From Actinostola sp. cb2023 (lineage: Eukaryota > Cnidaria > Anthozoa > Actiniaria > Actinostolidae), in NCBI GenBank assembly GCA_033675265.1, contig JAUJYZ010000304.1, positions 303,501-367,500 of the forward strand: a stretch of DNA of 64,000 nucleotides, given 5' to 3'. A program made the translations under genes and the position numbers. Position 1 is the stretch's first letter. Every line of letters starts with the position of its first letter. A model generated the notes under the pieces. That model was given only the letters and a program-made list of their open reading frames with translations. It was not told the DNA's origin and did no database searches. This document shows positions 24,901 to 36,700 of the stretch, in pieces.

Positions 24901-25080
24901 CATGCTACCTGGTTTTACTGATGACTTCCTCCCCCCTCCCCCCTCCCCACTCCCTCCTTTGATTTGTCCCTGCGGCATCTACTCTCACTTATAAGTCTTC
25001 TATGTCTTTTCCATTCTTCCAGGTTGTTGAGTCAGATGCTGGGACGTAAAGGACAAGAAACTTTAGATTCCGATGATTAA
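18943..25080 (+). CDS. TMEM163: TMEM163-like zinc transporter
   Basis: Eight exons: 18943-19066, 19899-20021, 20527-20570, 20882-20976, 21063-21159, 21371-21482, 22360-22501 and 25023-25080. Phases agree and give 264 codons; human TMEM163 has 289. TMEM163 proteins are six-helix membrane proteins related to cation diffusion facilitators that move zinc out of the cytosol or into vesicles. Seen: a hydrophilic N terminus, helix 1 (VVSFISICCTLVIGLAAF), then SSAAFGFAFDSLLDVV, which matches the conserved family SASAFGF.LDS.LD. Its two aspartates (about residues 99 and 103) correspond to the zinc-site aspartates of helix 2. Later come GYNSFAGAILALGML and WFLDASIALCISVLLGTYGI, matching the family's C-terminal helices. 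The exon 4 donor (GTCTGA) is weak but fixed by phase. Exon 7's last 43 bases and donor are the seed of a 39-copy array filling intron 7. The orthology call rests on motif memory, not a search. Confidence 0.92.
20715..20847. mobile_element. Palindromic element in TMEM163 intron 3
   Basis: Arms GGCTCCCTGCAAGAACA and TGTTCTTGCAGGGAGCC pair, as do GATCAAAATCTAAATTCTCC and its right-hand counterpart. It ends 35 nt before the exon 4 acceptor and contains a decoy TTCTTGCAGG. Confidence 0.85.
21247..21306. repeat. Poly-C tracts
   Basis: Three C runs separated by CATAT lie in TMEM163 intron 5. Lengths are unreliable in assemblies. Confidence 0.85.
21577..21776. mobile_element. Foldback element in TMEM163 intron 6
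   Basis: Left AATAACGAGAAGATAAATCA, then TTTTTCTATTTAT, pairs with right ATAAATAGAAAAATGATTTA, then TCTTCTAGTTATT. Inner arms TTTCGGCTACCA and TGGTAGCCGAAA pair too. Confidence 0.88.
22459..24621 (+). repeat. 55-bp tandem array seeded from the exon 7 splice donor (39 copies)
   Basis: The first unit is real coding sequence: the last 43 bases of exon 7 (from TTGCATTGTGCATATCAG) plus 12 intron bases GTAATGACTGGC. The unit is then repeated, giving donors (GATAAG followed by GTAATG) at 22502, 22557 and so on to 24603. The distance 2101 equals 38 x 55 plus 11, and the 11 is accounted for by three units with insertions of 3, 6 and 2 bases. Variation is slight (GCATTG or TATTG; GGGACG, GGGATG or GGGACA). 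Reading through the first donor gives AGG TAA, an immediate stop. Confidence 0.96.
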
Positions 25081-25340
25081 TTAATTCAGTCAATTATATC
25101 AATATTTAATTGATAATTAATCTAAAGTATGGTTGTGCAAACTACTCATGTCTGGTTTCTGAATCTATGGGGCCATAAACAGAATACATAAATATGCACT
25201 AAGACGTTCTTTATACAAATATTTATCACTGACGTGTTATTAGACGTTTGAAGACATTATTTATAGACATCACGTTCCTTTACAACAAAGGCACGGAGAA
25301 AGGAAAAGTGTCAATGAATTATTCAATGGAGAAAATAGTG

Positions 25341-25346
25341 AATAAA
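25341..25346 (+). terminator. Candidate poly(A) signal of the TMEM163-like gene
   Basis: AATAAA lies 261 nt after the stop codon. No closer canonical AATAAA is seen in the 3' UTR; weaker variants cannot be excluded. Confidence 0.45.
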
Positions 25347-25737
25347 CACGATACATGAAAACTGTTGCTATGGTACTGCAGGGAAAAACGCGTGCGGGGA
25401 TGTTCGTCGTACTATACCTAGCTACCTGGGCCCTAGTTTAGGGGTTTGGTACCGCTTAGGGTGTTTAAGGTTATAATTCTCGGCGCACTCGTCTATGACA
25501 AACTTTGGGTCATAACTTCCTCAGTCTGCTTTTATGCAAATGCCATAAAACATTGGCAACTATTAGAGCTATCATTCACCTATAATACAATATAATTCGA
25601 TTGCACTGCAGAACATTTTTTTAAATAATATTAGAACTTAAGTAAACTCAATATTTTGGATAAAATTGGATATTGCGAAAAATCTGTCCGGTTTTTTTGG
25701 ATTAAAGTTTTGGAATCACTTTAGATTGTAATTGACA

Positions 25738-25884
25738 TAATTCATAACCTGACCAAGTTTTAGCAAAATCGTTGGAGCTAAAGCACGGCCGCATGATAAT
25801 TTCAGTGCTTAATTTTGGTGGCCTTCATGCGGCCGTGCTTTAGCTCCAACGATTTTGCTAAAACTTGGTCAGGCCTATAAATTA
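25738..25884. mobile_element. Nested perfect palindrome
   Basis: CTGACCAAGTTTTAGCAAAA, then TCGTTGGAGCTAAAGC and ACGGCCGCATGA, is matched by its exact reverse complement ending at 25873, around a 20-30 bp centre. Confidence 0.92.
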
Positions 25885-26404
25885 CAGTCAACTCTCCGCT
25901 AACGGACACTCTCGTAAGCGGACAGCTCTACTTACGGACACCTTTTCAAATCCCCGTTTTACCTCCCAGTCAAACTCTGTATTTACACATTCCCGTAAGC
26001 GGACACTCTCGTAAGCGGACGCGGACACTTTTGAAAATGAAAATTGGATTTTTCTTTTGTTTCTGACGCTCTCTCGTAAGCGGACACACTATATAATAAT
26101 GTTTCGGCAATGGAATTTATCTTTAATTTGCAATAAATCAACAAAAATATGACCTTTTACAGAGCAACAGAACAGTGGGGATCGATTTTGTCAAATCTCC
26201 ATTTGTCCGCGGGGAAGCAAGGTGTACGGTTCAGTTGCTATTTTTCTCTACCGATTAAAACTAATTAACTTTCCCGTAAGCGGACATCCACCCTATTTTT
26301 CTTTGGTGTCCGCTTACGGGAATAGTTCTCATAAGCGGACAGCTCTACTAACGGACACTTTTTTCAATTCCCGAGGGTGTCCGCTTACGAGAGAGTTGAC
26401 TGTC
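25883..26404. mobile_element. Nested pogo-like element, TIR TACAGTCAACTCTC
   Basis: Left ACAGTCAACTCTC and right GAGAGTTGACTGT are inverted. The interior is packed with CGTAAGCGGACA and its complement, like the CAGCGGACACC repeats at 50600-50950. Confidence 0.85.
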
Positions 26405-26657
26405 ATTCTAATTTTTCGCAAGATCCAATTTTATCCAAATTATTTGTAAAAATGTTCTGCAGTGCAATCGAATTATATTGTATTATAGGTGAATGATAGC
26501 TCTAATTGTTGCCAATGTTTTATGGCAATTGCATAAAAGCAGAGGAAGTTATGACCCAAAGTTTGTCATAGACGAGTGCGCCGCGAATTATAACGGAGTC
26601 ACCTTAAACCTGAAACGACTACCATTAGACTGAGTTATCCCGGTACCAATTAGGGTA

Positions 26658-27751
26658 TTTGCCCGTTAATAACACACCTACAAAAAATACTCGTTTCTGA
26701 TTGGCTGATTGACTGTGGATTTTTTCTTTTCGAGTAACATTGTTCAGATTGTTGCGTTGCAAGTTGCAGAGCAACAATGTTGCGCGACAAGTTGCACGAT
26801 TTTGTTGCTCGTATTACCGCACCTTTAGAGGTTATATTTTTAACATTTCCGACGAGCATCCCTACCACTTTCTGTGGGCCGTTCTCCTGGTTAAATCACG
26901 GCTTTAAAGGTTTTGAGTTTAGTTCTAGAAACAGAGAAGGATAACAAACCATTTTCAAAGGGAGTAAATAAAAGTATATATCATACTTTTAAGTAAAAAA
27001 CAAGACGCTCTATATAAAGCGTTTACTCCACGGGCATCAGCAATGAGCCAGCCGTTCGGCTTCCTCAGCGGCACGAAGCGCATGCGCCTTGGTACCCAGC
27101 TGGCGATTTGTGGCCATAAGAAAAAGAAAGCCCAATTTTCAACTCGGCGTATAAACGAGTAATAAACAAGACTTTGGAAAATGATCGGTCAAAGTTTAGT
27201 TTTGAGACTCTGTAAACCATGTGACGTCATATTGCCGGACGTGTTTTTCAGAAACATTAGCCAAAGCAGCCATTTTACCAAACAAAGTATTATGATTTTC
27301 TATATGTGACTAACAATCTACATCAAGGAGTATCGAGCGGTGCCTAACAACTCGAAACCGTTGCACTGAAGTTTCCATTAGACTATAAAAACGTTATGAG
27401 AAAAGATCATGTCCTTTTCATTATTTTAAAACTAACTCTTCTAATAAACGCTTCTGGCTTGTAGTCGAGTACTTCAGTTGCAACGGTGTATCCTCCACGA
27501 TGGTATAACTAACTACATGTACAAAATAACGCAGTCCAACGACAATAAAAAGTGTTTATAAATGTTAATTCCTAATATACACAACGTATTTACTGAGATT
27601 ATGGTAAAACGAAATGCACGGGTTCCCTGTGTTAATCTACCGAGATTTGCTAACACACGAAGCCCATTCAAAAAACTTACACAAACTATAGCTATATAGA
27701 ATAGATAAATAAATGCTGAGGTTCTCATACAGCCGAGTACCTAGAGTATAT
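26658..27751. other. Gap between converging genes, mostly featureless
   Basis: 26690-26850 resembles the right half of the foldback at 40822-41081 (GTTGCGTTGCAAGTTG, TTGCGCGACAAGTTGCACGA, CCGCACCTTTAG). 27040-27150 shares GCGCATGCGC and TGGCGATTTG motifs with 51590-51650. The rest shows no exon; the 3' UTR of SLC22-A presumably lies just below 27752. Confidence 0.6.
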
Positions 27752-30700
27752 TTAAACTACAGTGTCCTTCTTATCAAGCAGCTTGTCTTCCTCTTTCTCC
27801 GTTTTCAATTCCTCGTCACCAGTCCCTTCCTTGTCAGGTCGTAAATCAGTCACCAGTCCCTGCTCGGAGTCACCCGTCTGCAAAGTTTCAACAGTTGGTG
27901 CGTTGTTGGTTTCGGGAAGAAGCATACACAGGAATCCCGCAATGAGAGCGTCAACAGCCATGACGATGTAGGGAAGCTGAGTGAAGTAGCGAGCCTGTGG
28001 AACGGTATTCATTCAAATTAAATCCCGGCTTTTCTGATGCTGGTTAATTTTCCACATCAAAACTACATGACCATATTTGGCAATGACGATGATGATGTAC
28101 AACATCACGTGATACAATGATGTGGAGATGTGGGTAAAGCGGCATTACTTACGAGCCAGATGACAAACGGTGCAGAGATTGCTCCAACCCTGCCAGCAGC
28201 TGAGGAACTTCCAATACCGATAGTCCTACCAAAACACAATGGTACATGATGTCTGTTAGTGTCTACAAGCGACAGGAGCGCAATCATGATATCGGGACAA
28301 TGTTATGATAAGACGTGATTAGCGCAAACAGAAAACGAAAAAAATGAGTCCAAGTGTACTTGCGTGTTTGGATTTTCAGTGCGTGGTAACGCTACTTATG
28401 ATTCCCATTCCAACCCCGTTTTTATTGCAAGAGAAAACCAGTCGTACCTGATAACTGTTGGGAAAAGCTCGGAAGAAAATACAAAGATGGCGTCAAAGGA
28501 ACACATAATTGCAAACTTGCCCAGTAAAGCAAAGGCGATGCGACCAGCCGCGTAACCTGGAAGACATCAACGAGAACATGTTACAGCACAGCATACAAGC
28601 ATGCATCCATGGCGTTATACAATCACATCACACCATATATAAAAAACATGTACACGTATACCACATAATACCTGCACACAACATCACACCACATCATATC
28701 AACAACACCTTACTCACCTCAGTTATCACATTGCTGTTTAATTATTTCCTTCCTTCTTTACCACACTATATACACCACACCACACCTCACTTTCCACACT
28801 GTACTACTGATGCTTTCTCTATTTTTTCTTTACCAAACACCAGCACCTTACACCACACCACACCACACCACACCACACCACACCACACCACACCACACCA
28901 CACCACACACCACACCACACACACACCACACACACCACACCACACCACACCACACACCACACTATGCATACACACATGACATCACGATACTACACTGGAG
29001 ACTAAACTAGCCAAACCTCTCGCTTATACAAGAGGCAATAATTACAGTTTTTCACTGAGAACTAGAACTACACCGCACCGCACGGCCGCACACGTTTTGA
29101 TGCTATTCAATATGGCGGGAAGAAGTGGCATCGTTTAATTAAGCATGTCTGTCTAGCTCGTACCTTCGTTTTCTGGATCCTCAGGAAACACCGTCACTAA
29201 CATGTTCCCAAATGCTCCTACGATGAGACCAACAACAACTACCAATTTACGTCCAAATCTGCAATAAATGTCAACATTATTATTTTCCTTGGGAAGATCA
29301 AGAAAGCTAGAGGGAGGAAAATACTGCAGTTGGTCCATGATAATCTACTGGTCCATAATAATCTACACTGGTCCATAATAATCTACACTGGTCCATAATA
29401 ATCTACACTGGTCCATAATAATCTACACTGGTCCATGATAATCTACTGGTCCATAATAATCTACACTGGTCCATAATAATCTACACTGGTCCATAATAAT
29501 CTACTGGTCCATAATAATCTACTGGTCCATAATGATCTATACCGGTCCATAATAATCTACTGGTCCATAATAATCTACTGGTCCATAATAATCTACTGAT
29601 CCATTATAATCTACTGGTCCATAATAATCTACTGGTCCATAATAATCTACCGGTCCATAATAATCTACTGGTCCATAATAATCTACTGGTCCATAATAAT
29701 CTACCGGTCCATAATAATCTACTGGTCCATAATAATCTACTGGTCCATAATAATCTACTGGTCCATAATAATCTACTGGTCCATAATACTCTCAGTACTG
29801 GTCCATAATAATCTACTGGTCCATAATAATCTACTGGTCCATAATAATCTACTGGTCCATAATAATCTACTGATCCATTATAATCTACTGGTCCATAATA
29901 ATCTACTGGTCCATAATAATCTACCGGTCCATAATAATCTACTGGTCCATAATAATCTACTGGTCCATAATAATCTACCGGTCCATAATAATCTACTGGT
30001 CCATAATAATCTACTGGTCCATAATAATCTACTGGTCCATAATACTCTCAGTACTGGTCCATAATAATCTACTGGTCCATAATAATCTACTGGTCCATAA
30101 TAATCTCAGTACTGGTCCATAATAATCTACTGGTCCATAATTACCTGTCCATAGACCAAATAGCAAATGCGTTTCCAGGAAGCTCAATGAGTGACGTCAG
30201 GAAAAAGTTAAGATACATGTTACCACCAAGGAGTACTGAACCTAGTGAGACACCGAAATACACCTGCGCATTGACAAACCTGCAGAATGAAAAACAACTC
30301 AGATGCATCAAGAATTTGATATTCTAAATGTCATTAAATGTTTTGCTCGCTAAAGTTAAAGTTAAAACTTGTTCGGCCATTTTGACAGATTTCGCTATAC
30401 TCACTAGCTGATAGCCTAGCAGTAACGAACAAATCAGAATTAACGCGCTTTTGCTCATATCCAGAGGTAGTTTATATAATAAGATCTGATATATTTCGAT
30501 AACAAATAAATTTAAACCGCGAGACGTTTTTTCTCACAAAATTGCGCGCGAGAGTGAATCACGAAATAGCGATAGCGCGATACTAAGAGGGTCTGAATGG
30601 GGTTAACTTTCAACTGACAAACGGCTTTAAAAATAACTGTTCACTGACAAACGTTTAACTGACGGGGTAAAAAAAAATGACACATGACCAAATATTTGAC

Positions 30701-33700
30701 TGACAATTGACACATAGACCCCTACATTCAGACGCGATGCTAAAGATACAGTTACAGTTCACAAGACTCCCACATTCAGACGCGATGCTAAAGATACAGT
30801 TACAGTTCACAAGACGTCTGTGACCGACCACCTCTCTTAATCGACCGCTTTAATTACACAAACATTGAATTAATGATGACTTCTGACTTGTAAGCGACCA
30901 CCTCCAGTAACCAACCACTCTGCCTAAATATAAGGATGGTCGATAAGAGAGGTTGGACTGCACTGCACTGCTTACCATGAGATCCATGAGATGATGGTCT
31001 TTTTAGTCATTGACCTGGTTTTAAACAGATCAAAAAAGTTGGGTGTTCGACCAGAGCACTTTTGTCCCTCGGGAAGGCCAACCTCTTCGTCCTCTACAAT
31101 TTCTTTCTTGTTATATTTTCCTATTTTGTTGAGGATTTCTTGCGCACCTTTTTCTTGGTCGTGTGTGATCATCCACCGTACTGACTCTGGAAAACAACTA
31201 CGACAAACTGGTTTAGTATATTTTTTTCAGCCTGCAGCAGAGTATCACAGGCAGCCCAACTGTGCGACTGAAATAAAAAATATGTATGGGTTTCCTGTAC
31301 GCGCGCCTTTATTAGTTAGATTTTTGATGGGTTCCCTGTGGTAGAAAAGCAATCTGATTTTCAATGCGCATGCGCACAGGACACCCCAATACAAAATAAA
31401 GATGAAGGGCAGAGAAGTGCGACACAGTCTCGATCCCCAGTATTTTTCCATGTCACGTGGATGTTCCGCTTTCCCAGACATCCTTGCGATCTGAATTCCA
31501 ACCCACGACGATTATGTAATCAGGTATGCACCTATTTACAACACTTGTCAAATTTCTCGCGCGCTGATTGGATAAGAGCCATTGTCGATAAGAGGACAGA
31601 CGCATAGAATGACGCTCGCGCACGGAACGAGCGCGCGCTTGCGCTTGAATCAGATTTTCTTTCAAATCTATTTGTCGTTTTGGGAGCCTTTTCCGCTTTT
31701 CTGAGTAAATATTGTTGTAAAAAAACAAATCGCTACGCTCGTTGTTCCACTTGAGTTTTGAACATTTTATGGCGTCATCCGTTGTCGATAAGAGTACAGA
31801 CAATGGAAAACCATGTTCGATTTAACAAATCGAAGTCGCTTTTCTATGGTCTGTACTCTTATCGACCATAGAAATGACGTCAGAAAATGATCAAAACTCA
31901 AGTGGAACCACGAGCGTAGCTACGCGAGTGGTTTCACTGCAAAGTTTTGATCATTTTCTGACGTCATTTCTATGGTCGATAAGAGTACAGACCATAGAAA
32001 AGCGACTTCGATTTGTTTTTTACAACAATATTTACTTAGGAAAGCGGAAAAGGCCCCCAAAACGACAAATAGATTTGAAAGAAAAACTGATTCAAGCGCG
32101 CGCTGGTTCCGTGCGCGAGCGAAACGTCATTCTATGCGTCTGTCCTCTTATCGACAATAGAGAGCTTCAGAATCGACTACGAGTACGACTACGAGTACGA
32201 GTTTTCGCCGTTACGATTAGTGCGCATGCGTAAAACCGTGACATTGTCACGCCAGCGTGAAAAACTCGTTGTCGTCATTTCGACTACGACGAGATTTCTT
32301 GCAAAACTCGTTTGTCTAGAGTACGAGTTTTGAGTGAGACATTTTGACTAAATATTTCGGTCTTTTAAATCTAGAACACTCAATAACATCTTCTTTAATG
32401 ATTGTTCTTCTTGTTGTGATAAGAAATAATTAAAGATCAGTGTTATTTTTGCTAAAATTTGAAAAACCGGAAGCGATAAAATTTCGTTTGTTTGTTTTTG
32501 AATCTAAATTTTGAATTTGCGCGAGCACGATTACGACAACAAGTTAGCGCGCGCGCTCAAAACTCGTACTCGTAGTCGTACTCGTAGTCGAATCTGAAGC
32601 TCCCTAATGGCTCTTATCCAATCAGCGCGCGAGAAATTTGACAAATGTGGTAAAATTGTTAAATTTCAAAAACGTTGATCTGAATTGGATTATCTGAAGC
32701 TTTTAAATTCACGTTAACCTCCGCCATATCTCGTTCGAACACCAAGCGTGATTCCAAGCTTGAGGTCGAATGAATGAATTTCGCATGTTACTAACGAAAG
32801 ACTTTCAGTTTCCCATAATTTGTCTTCATCTCAGATCATCCATTTCAGATCGCCCGTTGTCAACGTTTTTCGAAATAGGTGTATACATAAGACTGACAGC
32901 ATTACTGTACAGCTATTTCAAAAACGTTTGTCTAGCTTGTGAATACGTAGATCAGAACTGGACCCACTTTTATCTACGCGCGCGGCAAAGAGCAGAAGAG
33001 AAGAGCTGGGCTAGAGAGAGAGAGACAATTTTCTTCCGCGCGCATATTATTTTAGTTTTTTTTGTTTTCGCGCACAATATAGTTATTGAGAAATGCGGGT
33101 CCAGCTCTGGACTAGTAAATACGGAATATTGAATTGCAGTTCAAGTCGTTGTGATAAATTATAAAGAATATTTTTTAGAAGGCAAAAAACAACATTTGTT
33201 GCACTGACCGCACTATGCTAGTTGAACAAGTTATATATTCACGCACAAGGTATAAACAAAAGGCGCATTTTAGGCGCATTTCATCACATCCATATGCGAA
33301 TTGGCGCCGTGTAAATAATAAATTATTATTATTAAAAGGCACACTTACAACCAAAACAGGAAGAGTAGTATTCCAGGGGCTGAGGTGGCTATAGAGAGTT
33401 GTCGCCAGTCCCTTATCAGGTAGGCCAACAGAGCAATAAGCATGAGTGCCCCGGTCCAAAAGTACCATGCAAATGTTCCCGCCATGGCCCTCTTTGTAGG
33501 ACCCACAAATTCTGTCGCCATGACGAACAGACAGACTATCGAACCACCTAGAAAACAACACATGGTGAGGATTTATGTAGTAGTGGGAGAGAGAAAGTAA
33601 TGCAATGAATGGATGACAATATAAGAGAATGAATGAATGAACGAACGAAAAAGGGATAGAAATATGGAAGGAAAGAAGATATAAAGATGATTTGAAAGTG

Positions 33701-36700
33701 GGGTGTGTATAGTTGTAAGGAATCTAGAACATACCTTATTCGTACTTAATTTCGCGCGTACTTAATTTCGCGATTTTGTTAATACAGCATTTCGCGAGGC
33801 TTTATTTTCGCGATTTCGATAAGACAAAATGAAAAAAGAGCATTACATTTCGCGAAAGCGGTGTCAACAACATTAATTTTTCTAAAAAAACAAACTTATT
33901 TCTATACTGAAACAGGAACAAGATGACAGTCAACTAGACTATAACTAGATCAGACGTTATAAACTTGTAGCTAAAACAAACAAAAACATTTACGCTATAC
34001 GGTTGCTCAGTTGCAAATGGTAGTATTATGTTGTTGTTATGCTTTAATTTCGCGATGTTTTTAAAATCGCGGCGAACTTAAAGCCTCGCGAAATTAAGTA
34101 CGAATAAGGTAGATGGATCAAATAACGATGCATAAAAAGGACAAAATTATGACTGCATCATCTAATCACAATGTACATGACTCTAATAGAAGTAACACAA
34201 ATAAAACTCGTGCCAAGACGAAACTAACCCAGTCCAAATCCAATAAAGAACCTAAAGATAACGTAGAGCCAATAGTAAGGGATGAAGGAACTGATAAATG
34301 CTAGCCAGCATACCATACAAGATGAGATGAACAGGATCTTCTTACGGCCATACTTGTCCGACATGATCCCAAAGAATACATTGCCAAACAGCCAGCCGGT
34401 GAACATGATGGACGTCGTGGCCCAAGTAAAGGTAGCCTTGTCGCATACCAAGTCCCACTACAGCAAAAAGAAACATTTGTCATGATATGACACGGCAAGC
34501 TTTTCCAGAACTGGTAGTCTCAGAATTGTGTTCCGTTTTAGAATTGCCAAGTAAAGCGTGCTTAGCTGACACGTGCGAGATTCGAGTGGGCTGCGCGCAG
34601 AAGGAAGACACGATCTGGTAAAACCAGACACGGCAAAAGCGCCGGATTCATAAGCGCAATCAGAAGAAAAATGAAATCTAATGGTTCTTCCAATTCCGAT
34701 TAGCTTTGGATTGCGATTTTTAAATTAGCCCTCGGTTCGACTGAGACCCGCGAACCGTCTTGGCGCGCGTGAGTGCTGATTTATCGTGCATGTAAAGAGC
34801 ATCTCATACATGTTCGCCATTATCTATAGGGACTACTAGTGACTCACCTCAGTCACTATCGACGTGTACGGTGTTATCTAGAGGGACTACTAGTGACTCA
34901 CCTCAGTCACTATCGACGTGTACGGTGTTATCTAGAGGGACTACTAGTGACTCACCTCAGTCACTATCGACGTGTACGGTGTTATCTATAGGGACTACTA
35001 GTGACTCACCTCAGTCACTATCGACGTGTACGGTGTTATCTATAGGGACTACTAGTGACTCACCTCAGTCACTATCGACGTGTACGGTGTTATCTAGAGG
35101 GACTACTAGTGACTCACCTCAGTCACTATCGACGTGTACGGTGTTATCTAGAGGGACTACTAGTGACTCACCTCAGTCACTATCGACGTGTACGGTGTTA
35201 TCTATAGGGACTACTAGTGACTCACCTCAGTCACTATCGACGTGTACGGTGTTATCTATAGGGACTACTAGTGACTCACCTCAGTCACTATCGACGTGTA
35301 CGGTGTTATCTAGAGGGACTACTAGTGACTCACCTCAGTCACTATCGACGTGTACGGTGTTATCTATAGGGACTACTAGTGACTCACCTCAGTCACTATC
35401 GACGTGTACGATGTTATCTATAGGGACTACTAGTGACTCACCTCAGTCACTATCGACGTGTACGGTGTTATCTAGAGGGACTACTAGTGACTCACCTCAG
35501 TCACTATCGACGTGTACGGTGTTATCTATAGGGACTACTAGTGACTCACCTCAGTCACTATCGACGTGTACGGTGTTATCTAGAGGGACTACTAGTGACT
35601 CACCTCAGTCACTATCGACGTGTACGGTGTTATCTATAGGGACTACTAGTGACTCACCTCAGTCACTATCGACGTGTACGGTGTTATCTAGGGACTACTA
35701 GTGACTCACCTCAGTCACTATCGACGTGTACGGTGTTATCTAGAGGGACTACTAGTGACTCACCTCAGTCACTATCGACGTGTACGGTGTTATCTATAGG
35801 GACTACTAGTGACTCACCTCAGTCACTATCGACGTGTACGGTGTTATCTATAGGGGGACTACTAGTGACTCACCTCAGTCACTATCGACGTGTACGGTGT
35901 TATCTAGAGGGACTACTAGTGACTCACCTCAGTCACTATCGACGTGTACGGTGTTATCTATAGGGACTACTAGTGACTCACCTCAGTCACTATCGACGTG
36001 TACGGTGTTATCTATAGGGACTACTAGTGACTCACCTCAGTTATCTATAGGGACTACTAGTGACTCACCTCAGTCACTATCGACGTGTACGGTGTTATCT
36101 AGAGGGACTACTAGTGACTCACCTCAGTCACTATCGACGTGTACGGTGTTATCTATAGGGACTACTAGTGACTCACCTCAGTCACTATCGACGTGTACGA
36201 TGTTATCTATAGGGACTACTAGTGACTCACCTCAGTCACTATCGACGTGTACGGTGTTATCTAGAGGGACTACTAGTGACTCACTCACCTCAGTCACTAT
36301 CGACGTGTACGGTGTTATCTATAGGGACTACTAGTGACTCACCTCAGTCACTATCGACGTGTTGTATGTTATCTATAGGGACTACTAGTGACTCACCTCA
36401 GTCACTATCGACGTGTACGGTTATCTATGACTACTTGATCTCAGTCAAGTGTACTATCTAGGGACTACTAGTGACTCACCTCAGTCACTATCGACGACTT
36501 ACGGTGTTATCTATAGGGACTACTAGTGACTCACCTCAGTCACTATCGACGTGTACGTTGTTTACAAATACGGGTTATCTAGAGGGACTACTAGTGACTC
36601 ACCTCAGTCACTATCGACGTGTACGGTGTTATCTATAGGGACTACTAGTGACTCACCTCAGTCACTATCGACGTGTACGGTGTTATCTAAAGGGACTACT

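Larger units (their letters stand above)
25430..26657. mobile_element. Outer long-arm foldback element with two further elements nested inside
   Basis: Arms of about 200 bp (25460-25690 and 26410-26610) are imperfect inverted copies: for example GTCTATGACAAACTTTGGGT pairs with ACCCAAAGTTTGTCATAGAC. Near its tips GGTACC-centred ends pair (CCCTAGTTTAGGGGTTTGG and CCGGTACCAATTAGGG, weakly). It sits in the 2.7-kb gap between the converging TMEM163-like and SLC22-A genes. No coding sequence is seen inside. Confidence 0.85.

Noticed and set aside
28509..29010. His/Thr-rich ORFs (HHTTPHHTTP and reverse)
   Set aside because: Translation of a CACAC microsatellite in an SLC22-A intron.
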